Origin: Udeniomyces pyricola
Lineage: Eukaryota; Basidiomycota; Tremellomycetes; Cystofilobasidiales; Mrakiaceae
Direction: 5' to 3'
Assembly: GCA_039545295.1 (NCBI GenBank)
Contig: BCIK01000002.1
Coordinates: 126,496 to 190,495 of the forward strand
DNA: 64,000 nucleotides
A program made the translations under genes and the position numbers. Of the stretch, positions 44,201-57,400 are shown piece after piece. The first letter of the stretch is position 1; every line of letters starts with the position of its first letter. The notes under the pieces were generated by a model, which was not told where the DNA came from, made no database searches, and saw nothing but the letters and a program-made list of their open reading frames with translations.

Positions 44201-47200
44201 ATGAAAAAGTCATCTCCGACCCTCACTTCTGTCCTCCTCCTCTCCGCCCCGTCCCTCTTCTTCATCTTCTTCGCTCTTCTTACTCTCTCCACCCCGCTCT
44301 CGGCCGATGCCCGGAGCGATACTCCCCGACGCGTCCGCTCGCGTCCGCATCGCGTCGAATCTGATGACCTCTCGAACCGATACCTCGTGGAGTCGACCAC
44401 TATCGCCACAGATGACGACCTGACCGACAGCCTCTCGTGGTCTGAACCCATGACTGCACCGGTAATTGCTAACTTTGGCATCGACGACCAACTTCGCCCG
44501 CGATCACTCATGACCATCGCCAAACGTGCAACCAAGGTGGCCATCCCCGCTGGATGGTCGTACCTCGGTTGCCGATCCGACAGCACCAAGAGAGCACTGA
44601 CCGGATACTATACCTCCTCCAACACCATGTCGTGCGTACCAGAGCCAAAATCTGCTAGGATCATTTGGCCGATCGACGATAGGAAGAAGCTTTGGGCTGA
44701 AACTTTGTTGGCCGGACTCGAATTCTCTACTGACGCGATTTTCCGTTCACCTGGCTACTGCTGGTCTATGCCTCCAGGCAAGGCATGTGTATCTCCATCT
44801 GTCAAGGCAAGGGGTACAGCATATCCGGAACACGTTTGTCCCTCAATTGCCTCTGTCGTCGTTTGGCCAGAGCTCTGAAAAGATTAGCTAATCAGCCTGT
44901 ATGCGTCTGTCCTATTTTGTCGTTTTTGCTTGATCTCTTCAGAGTATGGCGTCCAGTGCTGGTGTGGTAATTACTTCGCCAACGACCAAGGAAACGCCAC
45001 AACCGGTTGTAATTCAGCCTGTGCTGGTGAGCTCTTCTTCTTGCATCGTGATGTCTTGTGACATGTGAAGCTTGACGGTGCTGATTGTCATCCGGCACTT
45101 TCGTTTTCAGGCGACTCAACCGAAACGTGCGGAGGGTCTTACAAGTTGACAGTCTATCAAGACAAAAGCCCTCAGTTCGTCACGGCCTCTACATCTCAAG
45201 GAGGCCCTGTTACCTGGAACGATCTCGGCTGTAGGTCTAGTTCTCCTTTTGCGTTTCATTGACTGTGACAGAGGTTTGTCGATGGTGCTCCAAACTGACC
45301 CGGTCTTGTACATTGCATCAGGTGTAAGCGACTCATCGGCCCGGCTTTTGACAAGCGTCTACACGAGTACGAGTACAAACTCGTGAGTTTGGAGAATTGT
45401 CAAGCCCTCGCTTCCCTGGTCGTTCCTCAATTATTTGGTCCGCAAAAGGCACACAAAGCTCATCGCGTTATGTCTATCTGTATTGTTGTCCCACTCAATT
45501 CAGTATCGACTCTTGCCTATCTTCTTGTGACAAGCTAGGTTACTCTTATGCGGGTGTCGAATGTGAGCTCTGACGTTTCGATCATCTCACTGATGCGTGT
45601 TGTATGCGTTACTTATGTCATGGCTCACTGGGTTGGTACTGATTGATTTGTATTCAGATGGATCTCAATGTCTTTGTGGAAACAAGCTCAACAACGCGAG
45701 TGGTATCGGTGCGACCAAAGCAGCCTCCGCGTGTAACATGGTGTGCAAGGGTAAGCGTTCTTCGACTCTGCTGATATGAGTCAAAAATCTTGGTGCCTAC
45801 ATGCATCCTAATACGTATATTCTTTTGGACCGCTTTGGTTGATCTTGGATCTTGAATGGTACGAGCAGGCGACAATACCGAGCTCTGCGGTGGGTCCTAT
45901 GTCATGCGACTATACCAAGTCGTACCTTACAACAAATGGCTCTCGTAAGTCTTTCGTCTCCCTGATCGCTTCGCCTTTTTCCCTGACAATCATCGCTTAA
46001 TCTTCAACTAATATCTCACCTTGCTGTTCGTTGCCTGTCCCGGTTTTCTTCCTTCTTCTCTGCTTCTTCTAGCGTCGGCTGCGTGACGGACGGAAGTGCT
46101 CCTAACTCGGCTCTCACTGCAACCTCCTTTAAATCCAGCAACATGACACTCGAGCTTTGCCAATCCTTCTGTTATTCTGGCGGCTACAGTCTCTCTGGCG
46201 TCGGATACATCAACACCTGCTACTGTGGCAACACTCTCACCTCTGGCCTCGGCGAAGCCGCCACCTCGTCGAGCTGCACCCTCAAGTGTGGTGGGAACTC
46301 AGCCGAAACCTGCGGCGGACCGTACCGGCTCACTCTGTCGTCATTTGGAATGACGGCTGCTTCTCCAAACTCAGTTTGTCCAAGCAATGGGATGTACTCG
46401 CCAACGCTGGCGGTTGGGTCGAGCACGGCAACGAAATATGTGTTTTCGCATCATGTGAGATTGGCCTTTCTTCGTTCTATCACTGCTTTTGATGCGTTTT
46501 GGACTGTTCTGTCTTTTCTTTGAGAATTCAACAGTTATTCGGCTGACTGGTTTGACGGCGTCGTTTCCATCCATGTGTCTCTGCAGATCGTGGGTAATAC
46601 GTACCCTTATACTCAATCCGACTGGCTCGAAGGTAAGCGCCCTCCTTTTGCCTTCGATCTCGTATCTTTCATACAAGAGCAATTTAGTCTGACTTCTCGC
46701 CTGCCTCTCGTGTTTCGTAGACATCACCCTCGCCTACAATTCGGGAGCCGATGCTTTCGCTCTCAATCTCGGCACGGATGATTGGCAGTTGACCCAGTAC
46801 GTCCTTTCTTTGGCTATTCTCTATCATTCCCTTCTGCATTGGTGCCAGTCTCAGGGCTGAGCCAGCCAAACACCACCCGTATCTCTGCTGAAAACCTCTT
46901 GCAATCTCATCCCCCCTCCTCAATGACTTCTCATCGATCTGTAGGGTTACCTCAGCCTACGCTGCTGCTCAAGCGCACGGCAAAGGCTTCAAGCTATTTT
47001 TCTCGTACGTCATATGTTCTTTCCATCGAGATGAATCAACTTGTGGCTAACATGCCTTGGTTTGACACTTTCAATCATCGTCTTGTCTTTTGTGCAGATT
47101 TGACATGAGGTAACGCATGGCTCTCTCTCTCTTTCCTTTCTCCTTTGCGCTCCAAATCGCGAGTCCGTCCGCTGATTTTTAGTACCTCTTTGTACCTCTC

Positions 47201-49473
47201 CTCTGCCTCATTTAGCGTTTGGACCTGCTCCACAATCTCCACAACCATGGTCAACTACGTGGCCCAGTTCGCGACGCACCCAAACCAATACCTCTACAAC
47301 TCCAAAGTCTTCGTCTCGACGTTCGCTGGCGAGTCATGTGGAGATGAAGCATGGGTCAACTTGAAGACGACTCTCTCAAATAAATCAATCTCGGTACGTT
47401 TGCTTGTCGATGGGAACATCGTATTGGGAGGATTTCTTTGACGCGCCATGTGGCTTGATCGTTGATTGGATGATTGAGAACAAGGCGACTGACACTTTCC
47501 GGTTTCACTCCGCTTGCATGTAGATCTACTTTGTTCCGGCCTTCTTCTCAGGCACAAGCTGGTCTGCCTGGAAATCGATCGATGGAGGGTTCAACGTAAG
47601 TCTTGCCTTTTTTTTTGTAATCTGGTTCCGTCATCTCGGCGGAGGAGGTGGGAGATGGGGGAGGTGCAAGCACGTTCAATGACTGACGTTCATGAGTTAT
47701 GTGGTTGAGCTGCAGTGGAACTCGGCTTGGTCGATGGATGCCAACATGATTACGACAAGTTCAGATACAACCTATATCGCAGCGCTGTCTGCCAACAGCA
47801 AGACCTACATGCCTGGCATGTCTGTACGTTCGGTTTTTCTTTTCTTCTTATGGGCGCGCGTCGTCCTCGACCTGATGTGCGCCCTTGGCACTTTCTTTGC
47901 CGTCCGAATGAGCACCCTGATGGGTATTTGCTTGTTCCCCTCTTCTTTCTCCTTTTGCAACCATTAGCCCCTGTTTTTTGCCCATTACGGCGTCAATTCG
48001 TACAATAAAAATTGGATCTACCAAAGCGACGCCTGGGTTTTCGCCGTTCGATGGATGCAGCTCATCGAATCCAGGAACAAGTACGATTGGGTCGAGCAGA
48101 TCTCATTCAATGTGAGTCAATAAACAAACATCGGGTATCGGCTCTCTTTCTGCCGGGTAGATGAGAAGGCCTCAAGGTAGATCTAGAAAGGGACGGTTGC
48201 TGATTATTTCTTCGCTCTTCTTTGTCTTTTCTTTCGCCGTCTCTTAAAGGACTATGGAGAGTCGCATTACATGGGTTCGTTATAATTTCCTGTCTAAAGC
48301 GTCCTTCTCGTATACCTTACGAATTCATATAGACTCAACTATATACCCACCTTTCCCCACTTGTCGCATTTGCTTGTCGTAGGTCCCATCAAAGGAGCTC
48401 AACCCAACAGTCAGAGCTGGGTCAACGGATTCGACCATCAGGTCCTTCTCGAACTTAACACTTATTTTTCTCAAGCCTTCAAGGTCAGCAGCGATCATAA
48501 TCATGTCGATGTATTCACTCGAACTCTGCATTCGACATAGAGACAACTCATCACCGATCTCTGCGAAAGACATAATATTTCGTTCGGGTCGCTTGCTCGC
48601 TTTAGGAGACGCTAACCCCGGTATGTTTGGTTGGTTGTACAGTTGGGATACTATCCGACCATCAATTGCGATAAAGTAAGGGATTCAGTTCTTTGTACTA
48701 TGTCTGATGCTACGGCGAGTATCTTTCTTGGCTGACCCTTTTCTTCTTCTTCTTTTTTTTGTCCCATGTCCCTTTCGCTCTCCACCCTCTTCTGCTGTTC
48801 ATCTTTTTTCTTTCTCGTCTCCTCATAGATCTATATTCAAACCCGTCCTCACATCAACACCGCCACAGCGACCGCCGATACTGCCGGAGCTCCCCCTACC
48901 CTTGGCCAAAACGGCCCGGCTGGCTCGTTGGTCGAGACCAACAACTACTTCGTCCTCGTCTTTGCGACTTCCTCCGCAACGCTCACGCTCTCCAACGGAC
49001 CAGGCTCAACCAACTCAACCACGGTTCAGGTGAATGCGGGAATCACGAGGGTCCAAGCTCCGTTGGTCGCGGGGTTGGGTATCCAGGTCAAGTTGAGTAG
49101 GAGCGGTACGACATATTTGGACGTCCAACCGGATTTCACGTTTGCTGGTAAGTTTTCGACGTTGGCTTTTCGTATGCTACTGTATTGGCTCCTGCTTGGT
49201 AGACCACTCGATCGGGTTCATGTGACTGACCAAATCGTCCCGTTCGCCCTGCATATACGTACGCCTGTGTATCCGTCTCACCTACACGCATCTATCCTTC
49301 CTTTCTGTCTGCCTTCATCTCATCTAGCAACCACGACCGAGTACATTTTTAACGTGTGTTTTTTTTTTCAGCTCTTTGTTCTGCCTAATTTTCTCTTCGC
49401 TTACCTCCGACTTACGCCGGCACCGTATCATGTCAGATCGATCCTTACTCGTCTGCATTTGCTGACACTTTAA
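44201..49473 (+). CDS. Alpha-1,3-glucanase (GH71) with three N-terminal WSC domains
   Basis: A secreted glucanase acting on alpha-1,3-glucan, a main basidiomycete wall polymer. About 20 exons. A signal peptide (VLLLSAPSLFFIFFALLTLS) is followed by a Ser/Arg-rich stretch and three WSC modules: GWSYLGCRSDSTKRALTGYY to CGGSYKLTVY; WNDLGC to CGGSYVMRLY; WLSVGCVTDGSAPNSALTA to CGGPYRLTL. Each has CLCGN-, CWCGN- or CYCGN-type cores. The GH71 catalytic region starts KYVFSHHIVGNTYPYTQSDW and includes ITLAYNSGADAFALNLGTDD, GFKLFFSFDMSVW, VFVSTFAGESCGDEAW and GFNWNSAWSM. Next come ISFNDYGESHYMGPI, containing the family's acidic residues, and GYYPTINCDKIYIQTRPH; a beta-rich end (FVLVFATSSATLTL) follows. 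The 3' end is uncertain: after TTTEYIFN (about 49350) the frame may read on to 49473 or splice again and end near 49578. It shares WSC modules with the gene at 3975-6504. Confidence 0.9.
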
Positions 49474-52294
49474 TCCGTTTTCCTGTATGCTTTCTTGCCC
49501 ATCAACCATCTTCTCTTGTCGTCCTGTATCCAAACGACGTCCGTCTGATACAGTATCGATTCTTCAGCTCCGTTTGATCAGAGAAACCCCTCTTCACACC
49601 CCAAGATTTCTTTGTATTCCCCACCTTTCGCTCAGCATTTTAAACGACTTGCCCATCATTCTTCCTTTCCGCGTATATTCATCTTCTCCCGCTGGAATGG
49701 TGGCAGTTCCTTCGAGTTGATCTCGGAACAACCTCCTACGCCCTTCTCCCTCCAATTCTTTCTCTCTTGCTTATGTCTCTGTTGGACATGACGCCCCACT
49801 CACACCCTATTACTCTTTCGAATTTCATCAATATCCATCATTTATCACTACAACCACCGTTGCTCTCCTTTATCTATCCATATGTTTCATCTCATCCTAT
49901 CTAGCTACAGTCGGCCGCATATCATCTGCATCCATCTCCCACCTTCGAGACATACCATAACGATCGATCTTTTCGCCTCTTCCTTTATTTATCTATCTAT
50001 AACCAAGTTCCCACCCTCTTTTCATTACCCTCTTTTCATCTCACCATTCATTATATCTCCACCTGTCTATCCACACTATCTCATTCGTAGTTCTTTCTTA
50101 AGTACCAAAGATCTAATCCGTTCGTAGTTGTTCCACTTTGCAAGCTGATCATGGCAGCCCGCTGTCCATAGTACTATAACTCGTTCTCTATGGATTCGTC
50201 CATCTCCGTCATGCATGTTCTCTATGTATATATATATCCCAGTGGACTCATATACATCCACATACGCATCTATACCATCTATCGTTTTCTATTGACACGT
50301 CCGTCTTGGGGGCTTCACACGCACACAAGACGGAAGAATGTCTCTTTCTCAGACCAGAAGCTCGAGGATGTATAGTATGTGATGATCAACCCCTCGCCTT
50401 GGTTGCGCTCGTACAGACCAACACACCAATCCTGAAGACAGCTTTTTTTTCTCTTTCTTCCAGATGGTGAGTTGATTGGTTTGCACGCGGCCCAACGAGG
50501 TCGAGACACTCATGGTTATATAGCATATGATTATGAACGTGAGAAAGATGTTGGATGAAGAGAGAATAGGCACAAAGGAGAGACGGAAAAGAAGGGGAGA
50601 AAAAAAAGAGAGGGAGAAGGAAAAAGCTAAACTTGAGGGACCAAAGGGATACCGAGAGAAGGAGCAAGAGAACCGAAAAAGGCAAGGAAGAGCATGTCAG
50701 TCAATCGTCATTTACAATCATAAGTAGACACAACACACAGGGGGAGAGCAAGAGTGAGAAGGGGACAGGTGATTCAGGAAGACAGTGTGGTTATCCGCAA
50801 ATCAACCAAGGAGGAAAAGGACGTATCCTTTCCCTTCCTTGGTGTGACTTAGTGAGGTAAAGCGTTGTCGTACATCATGATCGATGAGAAAGGGGGGGAG
50901 AGAGAGAAAGAGAGGACATACGAGGTCGGAGAGGAAGACGGAGCTTGAGAGTGTAGAGGATGGGAAGAGGAAAAGGAGAGCGGAAGGAAAGAAGAGATAG
51001 ATGTACGTGTGTGTTTGTGGGAGGTGAATGAAACGGCGAGGGAGAAGCTGTTGGAGCGAGAAGAGGGAGGGTTGGTATTACAATTGATTACAAGTGGTTG
51101 GCATTACGATGGTTGGAATTCTTGGGGCGTGTTTAGATGGAAAGCTGTGATGCCGCTGGCTGGCTGTGCTGAGATTGATTGGATGGGAGACGATCGATGG
51201 ATGGATCGAGTGGGTGAGAGAAAGTGAGAGAGCGAGCAAGTCAGGCAGGCAGGCGGCGCCTGGAGAGAAGACGCTGTGAGCAGACCGAGCGCCAGAGCCA
51301 GCCAGAGCCAAGGGCGGAATCGAGTGGGCAAAGTTTCGAACGCCTCAACACCTCGACCCCTCCAAGGAACTTGGTAAGTCTGCATTCAGTCCTAGCCCCT
51401 CCTCAAAGCATTCCCCCCCCCCCTTTCCTTGTCCAGCCCTAGCCAGGCCTCTTCCGTCGACCTCTTCACCATCTACCGAATCAACACACCCACCGACATC
51501 CCAACAAACCCGCCCAACGTAACAAGTACATTCGTCTCTGTTCATCCATCGCCTCGTTTCCCTTCCCCGCCTCTCGCCCAATTCGCCTTTTTCACCTCCA
51601 AAACACCTGCCAGCCAGTCACTCACTCATGCACGCCGCCCTCGGAACGACACCTTTTCACGAACCACGGACGACCAGAGTGCCGCTCAGCTAAGAGTAGG
51701 CATAGAGCCTGACTGCTCTGCTCTTGGAGGCGGGAGACAAAAGAGTGCTCCAAGCAGGGGAAACAGAGAGGGAAAGAGAGAAGGCGCGAGAAGGCGAGAG
51801 AAAGGGCCAGAGAGAGCAAGCGAGTCGGGCTACCTATGAGCCATGGGAACGAGACAGCCCAACGACAGCATGTCTGCTAGCATCCTTTACACGCTCGGTC
51901 GACACGCTGCTCATTGCTTAGACAGCACCGACAAACTCGGCATCGACAACACTCCGTCTTGCTTCCCAAAAGATCGTCCTTGGCCGACTCAAGCGGCGTG
52001 CATGCCATATCGACTTTACCCCTTCCCTCTCGACTGGCCTGGCTGGGCTTCCGATTCGATCGACATTACCAAGCTTTCTTTTCGCTTACTCAACCTCACG
52101 CTTTGCTGACACATTGTGTTTCGTTTCCTTATTTCTCCCCCCACTCTCCTCTTCTGCACTCCCATCACCCACTCACTCCGTCTTGACGCCTTTCACTCAA
52201 ACCCCCGTCTCTTCGACCGCGTCCTCTCCCCCCTTCCTTTCCCTTACCCACCTACCACCGCTCCCTCCTACCTTCTCCAACCGCTTAGATCAAA
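49474..52294. other. Long intergenic region (2.8 kb) upstream of RPL10
   Basis: The largest gene-free stretch in the window. The left third is pyrimidine-rich (possible 3' UTR of the GH71 gene). The middle (50520-51260) is strongly purine-rich on the plus strand. The right third before 52295 is pyrimidine-rich, as is common before ribosomal protein genes. Overlapping frames in 51104-51840 are repetitive and lack motifs. I see no tRNA, snoRNA box pair or protein gene I can support. Confidence 0.5.
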
Positions 52295-53614
52295 ATGGGA
52301 CGACGACCAGCGAAGTGCTACCGATACTGCAAGAACAAGCCTTTCCCCAAGTCGAGGTACAACCGTGGTGTTCCGGATCCTAAGGTACGTGTGTCGTAGA
52401 TTCTGCGGCGTTTTTGAAACAGTGCAAGGAAACAGGGGGGTTGGATCGCTTGCAAGCTTGGCTTTGTCAGACGATTCTTTTAACTGAGTACTGACTGGAT
52501 CCTTTCCGCCACTCTTGCTCTTCTGCTTTGCTATGCTCAATCTACTCTCTTGCCATCATCCTCACCTGTCCAACGCTATCCCTCTTCCTCCCACCCTGAA
52601 TCGCGTGTCGCACTCCACTGTACTTGCCACGCCATTTGTCCTCGTCTGCCTCCATCGTCATCATTATTCCCCCCCCCTTCACTTTCATCGCATCACTCCG
52701 CATCAACCGCTTTGGCTGATTTTGATCGTCTCAGATCCGTATCTTCGACCTCGGACGAAAGAAGGCTTCGGTCGACGACTTCCCCTTCTGCTGCCACTTG
52801 GTTTCGGACGAGTACGAGCAGGTCTCCTCGGAGGCTCTCGAGGCTGCCCGAATCTGTGCCAACAAGTACATCGTCAAGACTGCCGGAAAGGACGCCTTCC
52901 ACATGAGGATCCGAGTCCACCCCTTCCACGTCGTCCGATGCAACAAGACTCTGTCTTGCGCTGGTGCCGATAGGTGAGCACCCTTTTTTCCTATTCTTTT
53001 CCTCTTGTCTGCAAGGCGCCTTTTCTATTGTTCCTTCGGCTTTCGTACTGACTCTTTCTTTTCTCTCCAGGTTGTCGCAGGGTATGCGAGGCGCTTGGGG
53101 TAAACCCTACGGTGTCGTTGCCCGAGTCAACATCGGACAGCCCATCCTTTCCATCCGATGCAAGGACTCCAACAAGGCCGTCATCATGGAGGCTCTCCGA
53201 CGAGCTCGATACAAGGTTCGTTCTCGGCTCTCTCCTCCCCTGCAATCGTACGAGACGTTGGGTTCTCACACTTGCTTGTCTCTTTGTCATGCTTGCTCTC
53301 TTAGTTCCCCGGACGACAGAAGATCATTGTCTCCAAGAAGTGGGGATTCACTTCCGTCAACCGACCCGAGTACGAGGTCCTCAAGGCCGAGAAGAAGGTC
53401 ATCAACGACGGGTGCGTTTTATAGACCTGTTGCCTCTCTTTCCACCGCCTCATGCAGACGACGAATACAACTTGAAGACTGACCCGGATATGTCTCTTTC
53501 TTTCCTTTTTCTTTTCTTCTTGGTTCGCGTTTCCTGTCGCGTAGAGCTTACGTCCAGTTCGTCCGACCTCACGGTCCCCTTCTTCAGAACCTCCAGACTC
53601 AGCTCCGAGCTTAA
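52295..53614 (+). CDS. RPL10: 60S ribosomal protein L10 (uL16)
   Basis: Large-subunit protein that loads late onto cytoplasmic pre-60S particles and lines the corridor near the peptidyl-transferase centre. Five exons close exactly to 216 aa: 52295-52384, 52735-52973, 53071-53215, 53305-53411 and 53545-53614. The sequence is highly conserved: [114 protein letters not shown] and [19 protein letters not shown]. The C-terminus ends [11 protein letters not shown], slightly shorter than the yeast protein. The first intron (350 nt) is longer than the other three. Exon codon use is strongly biased to C-ending codons, fitting high expression. Confidence 0.97.
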
Positions 53615-54439
53615 GTCTGAAAGGTCTGGCGAAGCGGTTTTGGAACGAGGGAGAGATTATCATGATCTCTTTTTTGTCTTAGGAGGTTCCTTTCTTGAGT
53701 TTAGTGTGCGACACGTCGTGTGTTTGAGAGACGTTCTATCTGTTGTTTGCTTTGGTTTGTTTTGAGGTTGCTGCGACGACAACATGAGAGTTGTGACAAG
53801 GCTGAGTGAATTAAGCCTTTGGGGTAGGATTTGCCGGAATATAAGAGCCTTGCGTTTAGTTGTTAACGTAAAAATTCTCGTGCAAGTTAGTGAAATGGTC
53901 GCCTGAATTTGTAGACAAGTTTGCATAACCAACCGAAGTGTGCACACTCACGAGCGCGCTCAGCAGATGTACAGTAACCATGTAACTTATAAAATATTGC
54001 AGTACGTCCAAGTGTGTGTCCGGGTTGCATGGCCGTTTCGCCTGTATGCACGATCAGTACGCCCGGCGTATCGTGACGTAACATACGTACATGCAAAGCT
54101 GCCATGATGCATGATCATTGCGGAGTCGTCGCCACGCATCTGACACGCATTATCGCGCTACATACCAGCAAACCACCCCCTTTTAAACTGACTTTAAACC
54201 GCATGCCTAGTCTGTCCCTGCGAACCTCTCTATTCAGACGATTAACGATTGGCAGGAACCGTCTCGACACGCATCTGATCACCACCGACGGACCCTCATC
54301 TGTTATCGACGGCCGTCAATCACATCATCAACCACATCGATCATCAGACTCCTACGCCAACCATCAGTTTAACGCGCAACAACGGCTTTCGTTCCATACG
54401 ACTTCGACGACGGAGACTTCTTCATTTCCTCCTTTGGCC
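53615..54439. other. Intergenic region upstream of the ABC-class ATPase
   Basis: Holds the RPL10 3' UTR and the promoter and leader of the next gene. The frame of the following gene stays open upstream to about 54104, with an ATG near 54203 (MPSLSLRTSLFRRL) that would give a presequence-like extension; I prefer 54440. Confidence 0.45.
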
Positions 54440-57400
54440 ATGGCAGATAAAGCAGCGTACTACAAGTCTCTCGGACGTGGAGGAGGAGGTGGAGGGGGGC
54501 GAGGTCGTGGCGGTGGGGGTGCAAGAGGAAGAGGAAGAGGAGGAGGGGTCATCAGAGGGGTCGGACAGGACTCAAGAACGCTGCCATCGATATGGACGGA
54601 AGAACCAAGAGAACATGCCAACTCATCCATGGGATTCCCGATGGGTCTGGGTGACCCGGCGATGACCAATATGGGCGGTGGTAGTGGCTCGATGGGAAGC
54701 GCCGGAGGAAGAGGAGATCTAAAGAGTGTCGTTTTGGGATTGGATAGGAGTTCGTATGGAGGTTACAATCGACTTCGTGGTGAGTTCTTTTTTTTTTTTT
54801 GTTCAATTTTGTTATGTTTTTATTTCGACTCTCCATTTGCCTAATGGTGTAGGTTTGTGATAAGCGAACCAAAGGCGCCGAGTGCAGTACAGTCGCTGAA
54901 TGTGCCTCTCTCAAGAGCTAACACCGACTGCGTATTCCCTTTCTGTTCTTCGATCTTCCTTCGTCTTTCCTTGCTTCACGGACATATAGGCTCCTGGACC
55001 TTTTCACCTACGTCCAGCGCGAGATACACGCTAGATCTCCTCCATATCCAGGCGGATCCGTACGCACCGCCGACGCAGGCGAGGGTCAGGTTGAGTGCGG
55101 ACCAGCATGGGTTCGACAGGGCGTTGTGGGCTACTAAGACCAGGTTCGTGCCATGTCGTACTGTCGAACGAGAAAAAGGAAGAAGCAAGGGAAAGAAAGG
55201 GGAAGGGAGGAGAGTTCCTTATCGGCAGGGTTCGCGATAGATCCTTCTTCAATCAGACGTAAACACATACCTTGACACGTCAATCTTGAATAAACCGCAC
55301 TTCCCCTGCCCCCCCCCCCCTTTTTACTTTCAATGTCCACTCAAACTTTACGTCTGTCACTCTCCTTGTCTTTCACGCAGGCGAATCGCCCTGTCGCACT
55401 ACCTCCTTCAAGCTTTTCACCATCGGCTAAATCAGGACCGATCGGCTACCGCTATGTCGATGAAAGCCCCCGATTTTGTCGTCGATCAACCGACCCACCA
55501 GGTGCTCGAGACGACGGCGTGTTTGATAGGAGAGCAGGGCGATCTGGAGGTCAGATTCCAAGTGGTATGTAACTTTGATCGGTTTTCTGTTTGGTACTTT
55601 TCTAAGTCGGATAGGAGGAGCCGGAGCAGGATTGTTGGGTACAACATAGAACTGATGAGAGTTTCGTTCGGGTTTGACGGGGGGGGGGGTCCTAGAAATT
55701 ACCAGCTCAAGGTGTGTAAACACTCAGCATGGCGGAAGACTAAAGGAGAGGGGGTCGGGAAGCCGATCAATTTTTTTTGGTAACAGCTTGGTTGTCCTAT
55801 TATGACGCTTTTCTCATCGTATTCACAACGTCATTTTTTTTTTTTTTTTTTAATTCGCTGCCGTCCCCACCTTTAGGCCGGACTATCCTCGCTCAAGCCT
55901 GCGCTCACCTCCTAACCACGCTTCTACCAATGCACGTCCAAACGACTCTCCAATCTACCTCTCACCCCGAAGCCGATGTCCGGTTCTTCATCTCCTGCAT
56001 CGAAGACCAACAAGAGCTGCGCGACCGACTGCCCGAGATGGGTTTGGTCGCGTTCATCCCGTTCGGGGCGGTATTGCCTCGAGCTTCGGGCGGAAGAAAA
56101 GACCAGAAGAGGTTGGAGGGAAAGAACGTTGAGGTGTTTGGAGAGGAAGGGTTGAAGCGGCAGGAAGGGGAGAGGCCGGATCAAAGAGTTGTAGAGGTCG
56201 CTTTGGCGAGCGACCCGACCCGATCGTTGGGAGGTAAGAGAAGGTTGAGGGGATTAGGAGTCAAAGTAAGCACATATGTAACTGGTCGCTTCATAGCCTA
56301 GGTCTTCAGTCTTCGTTGAGACAGAGGTTTGCTCATCGTACTGATCTGTATTCCATATCCGTCGTCCTCTACGCTTTACACCCAAACAGCAAGGCGAGAT
56401 CGTGGTCATTTGCGGCGGGGGTTACCATGGGAAATCGACGCTGCTCAACGTCTTGGTCGAAGGATGCTACAACCATATCCCAGGAGGTCAGCTGGGGCCT
56501 TTCTCTCAGAACACGACAAACACTTAGAAACGGGTCCTTTTCCACGAGCAACAATTGATCCGCTTCATCTTTCTTAATCCCTGGCATCTCTTCTACCTTC
56601 TATCCAACCCCTACGTCTATTGAAGACGGTCGCGAGTTTGCCGTCTCAGACCCAACGGTCCTCCAAATCCAATCCGAAGATGGACGAGCCGTGCATTCCG
56701 TCGATATCTCCCCCTTCATCACCAACCTCCCAGGCGGGAAAGATACGACCTCGTTCTCGACGACCGACGCCAGCGGATCGACTTCTTGTGCGGCGAGCTT
56801 GATTGAAGCGCTCGAAGGCGCTGGACCCCAAGGAGGGAGTAGGATGATTTGTTTGGACGAAGATACCTGTGCGACGAATGTGAGTCGGATTGAGCTGAGC
56901 GTTTGTGTCTGAATTCGATCCCTGGGTCGGTCGTCGACTATGTTTTTGTATACAAATATCCTGATGATCCCCCTCTTGGGCGTCTTTTTTGGATTTATGG
57001 TATAGTTCCTCATCAGGGATGCAAGGATGCAGTCCCTAGTAGCCAGCGAGCCCATCACTCCACTCAGTCTCAAGGTCCGTATACTTTCCATCGCTCAGGC
57101 CGGATCAGATCGTTTCGCAACACGTTCAGACGACTCATGGAGCCTTGACTCCCACTGCTACGTATTCATGATGTTTCCCGTTCTTACGCTCTAGATTCGA
57201 TCCCTCGTTCGCGATCGAGGCGTCACTGTCGTCCTTGTGATCGGAGCATGCGGTAAGCTTCCTCTTTGACCGAATCTCGTCTTTCTGTTCTTCATAGTCT
57301 TCTTCCGACGTCTCGAGCATGTCACGCATCTATGTCTTTCGACAACGTATAATCTCGTTGGCTGAAACGTTTCCCTTCCCTCTGGTCCGTCTTGTCCGAA

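Noticed and set aside
52385..52734. Intron-encoded snoRNA in the first RPL10 intron
   Set aside because: I looked for paired C (RTGATGA) and D (CTGA) boxes or an H/ACA tail; no well-placed pair is present, so length alone is not enough.
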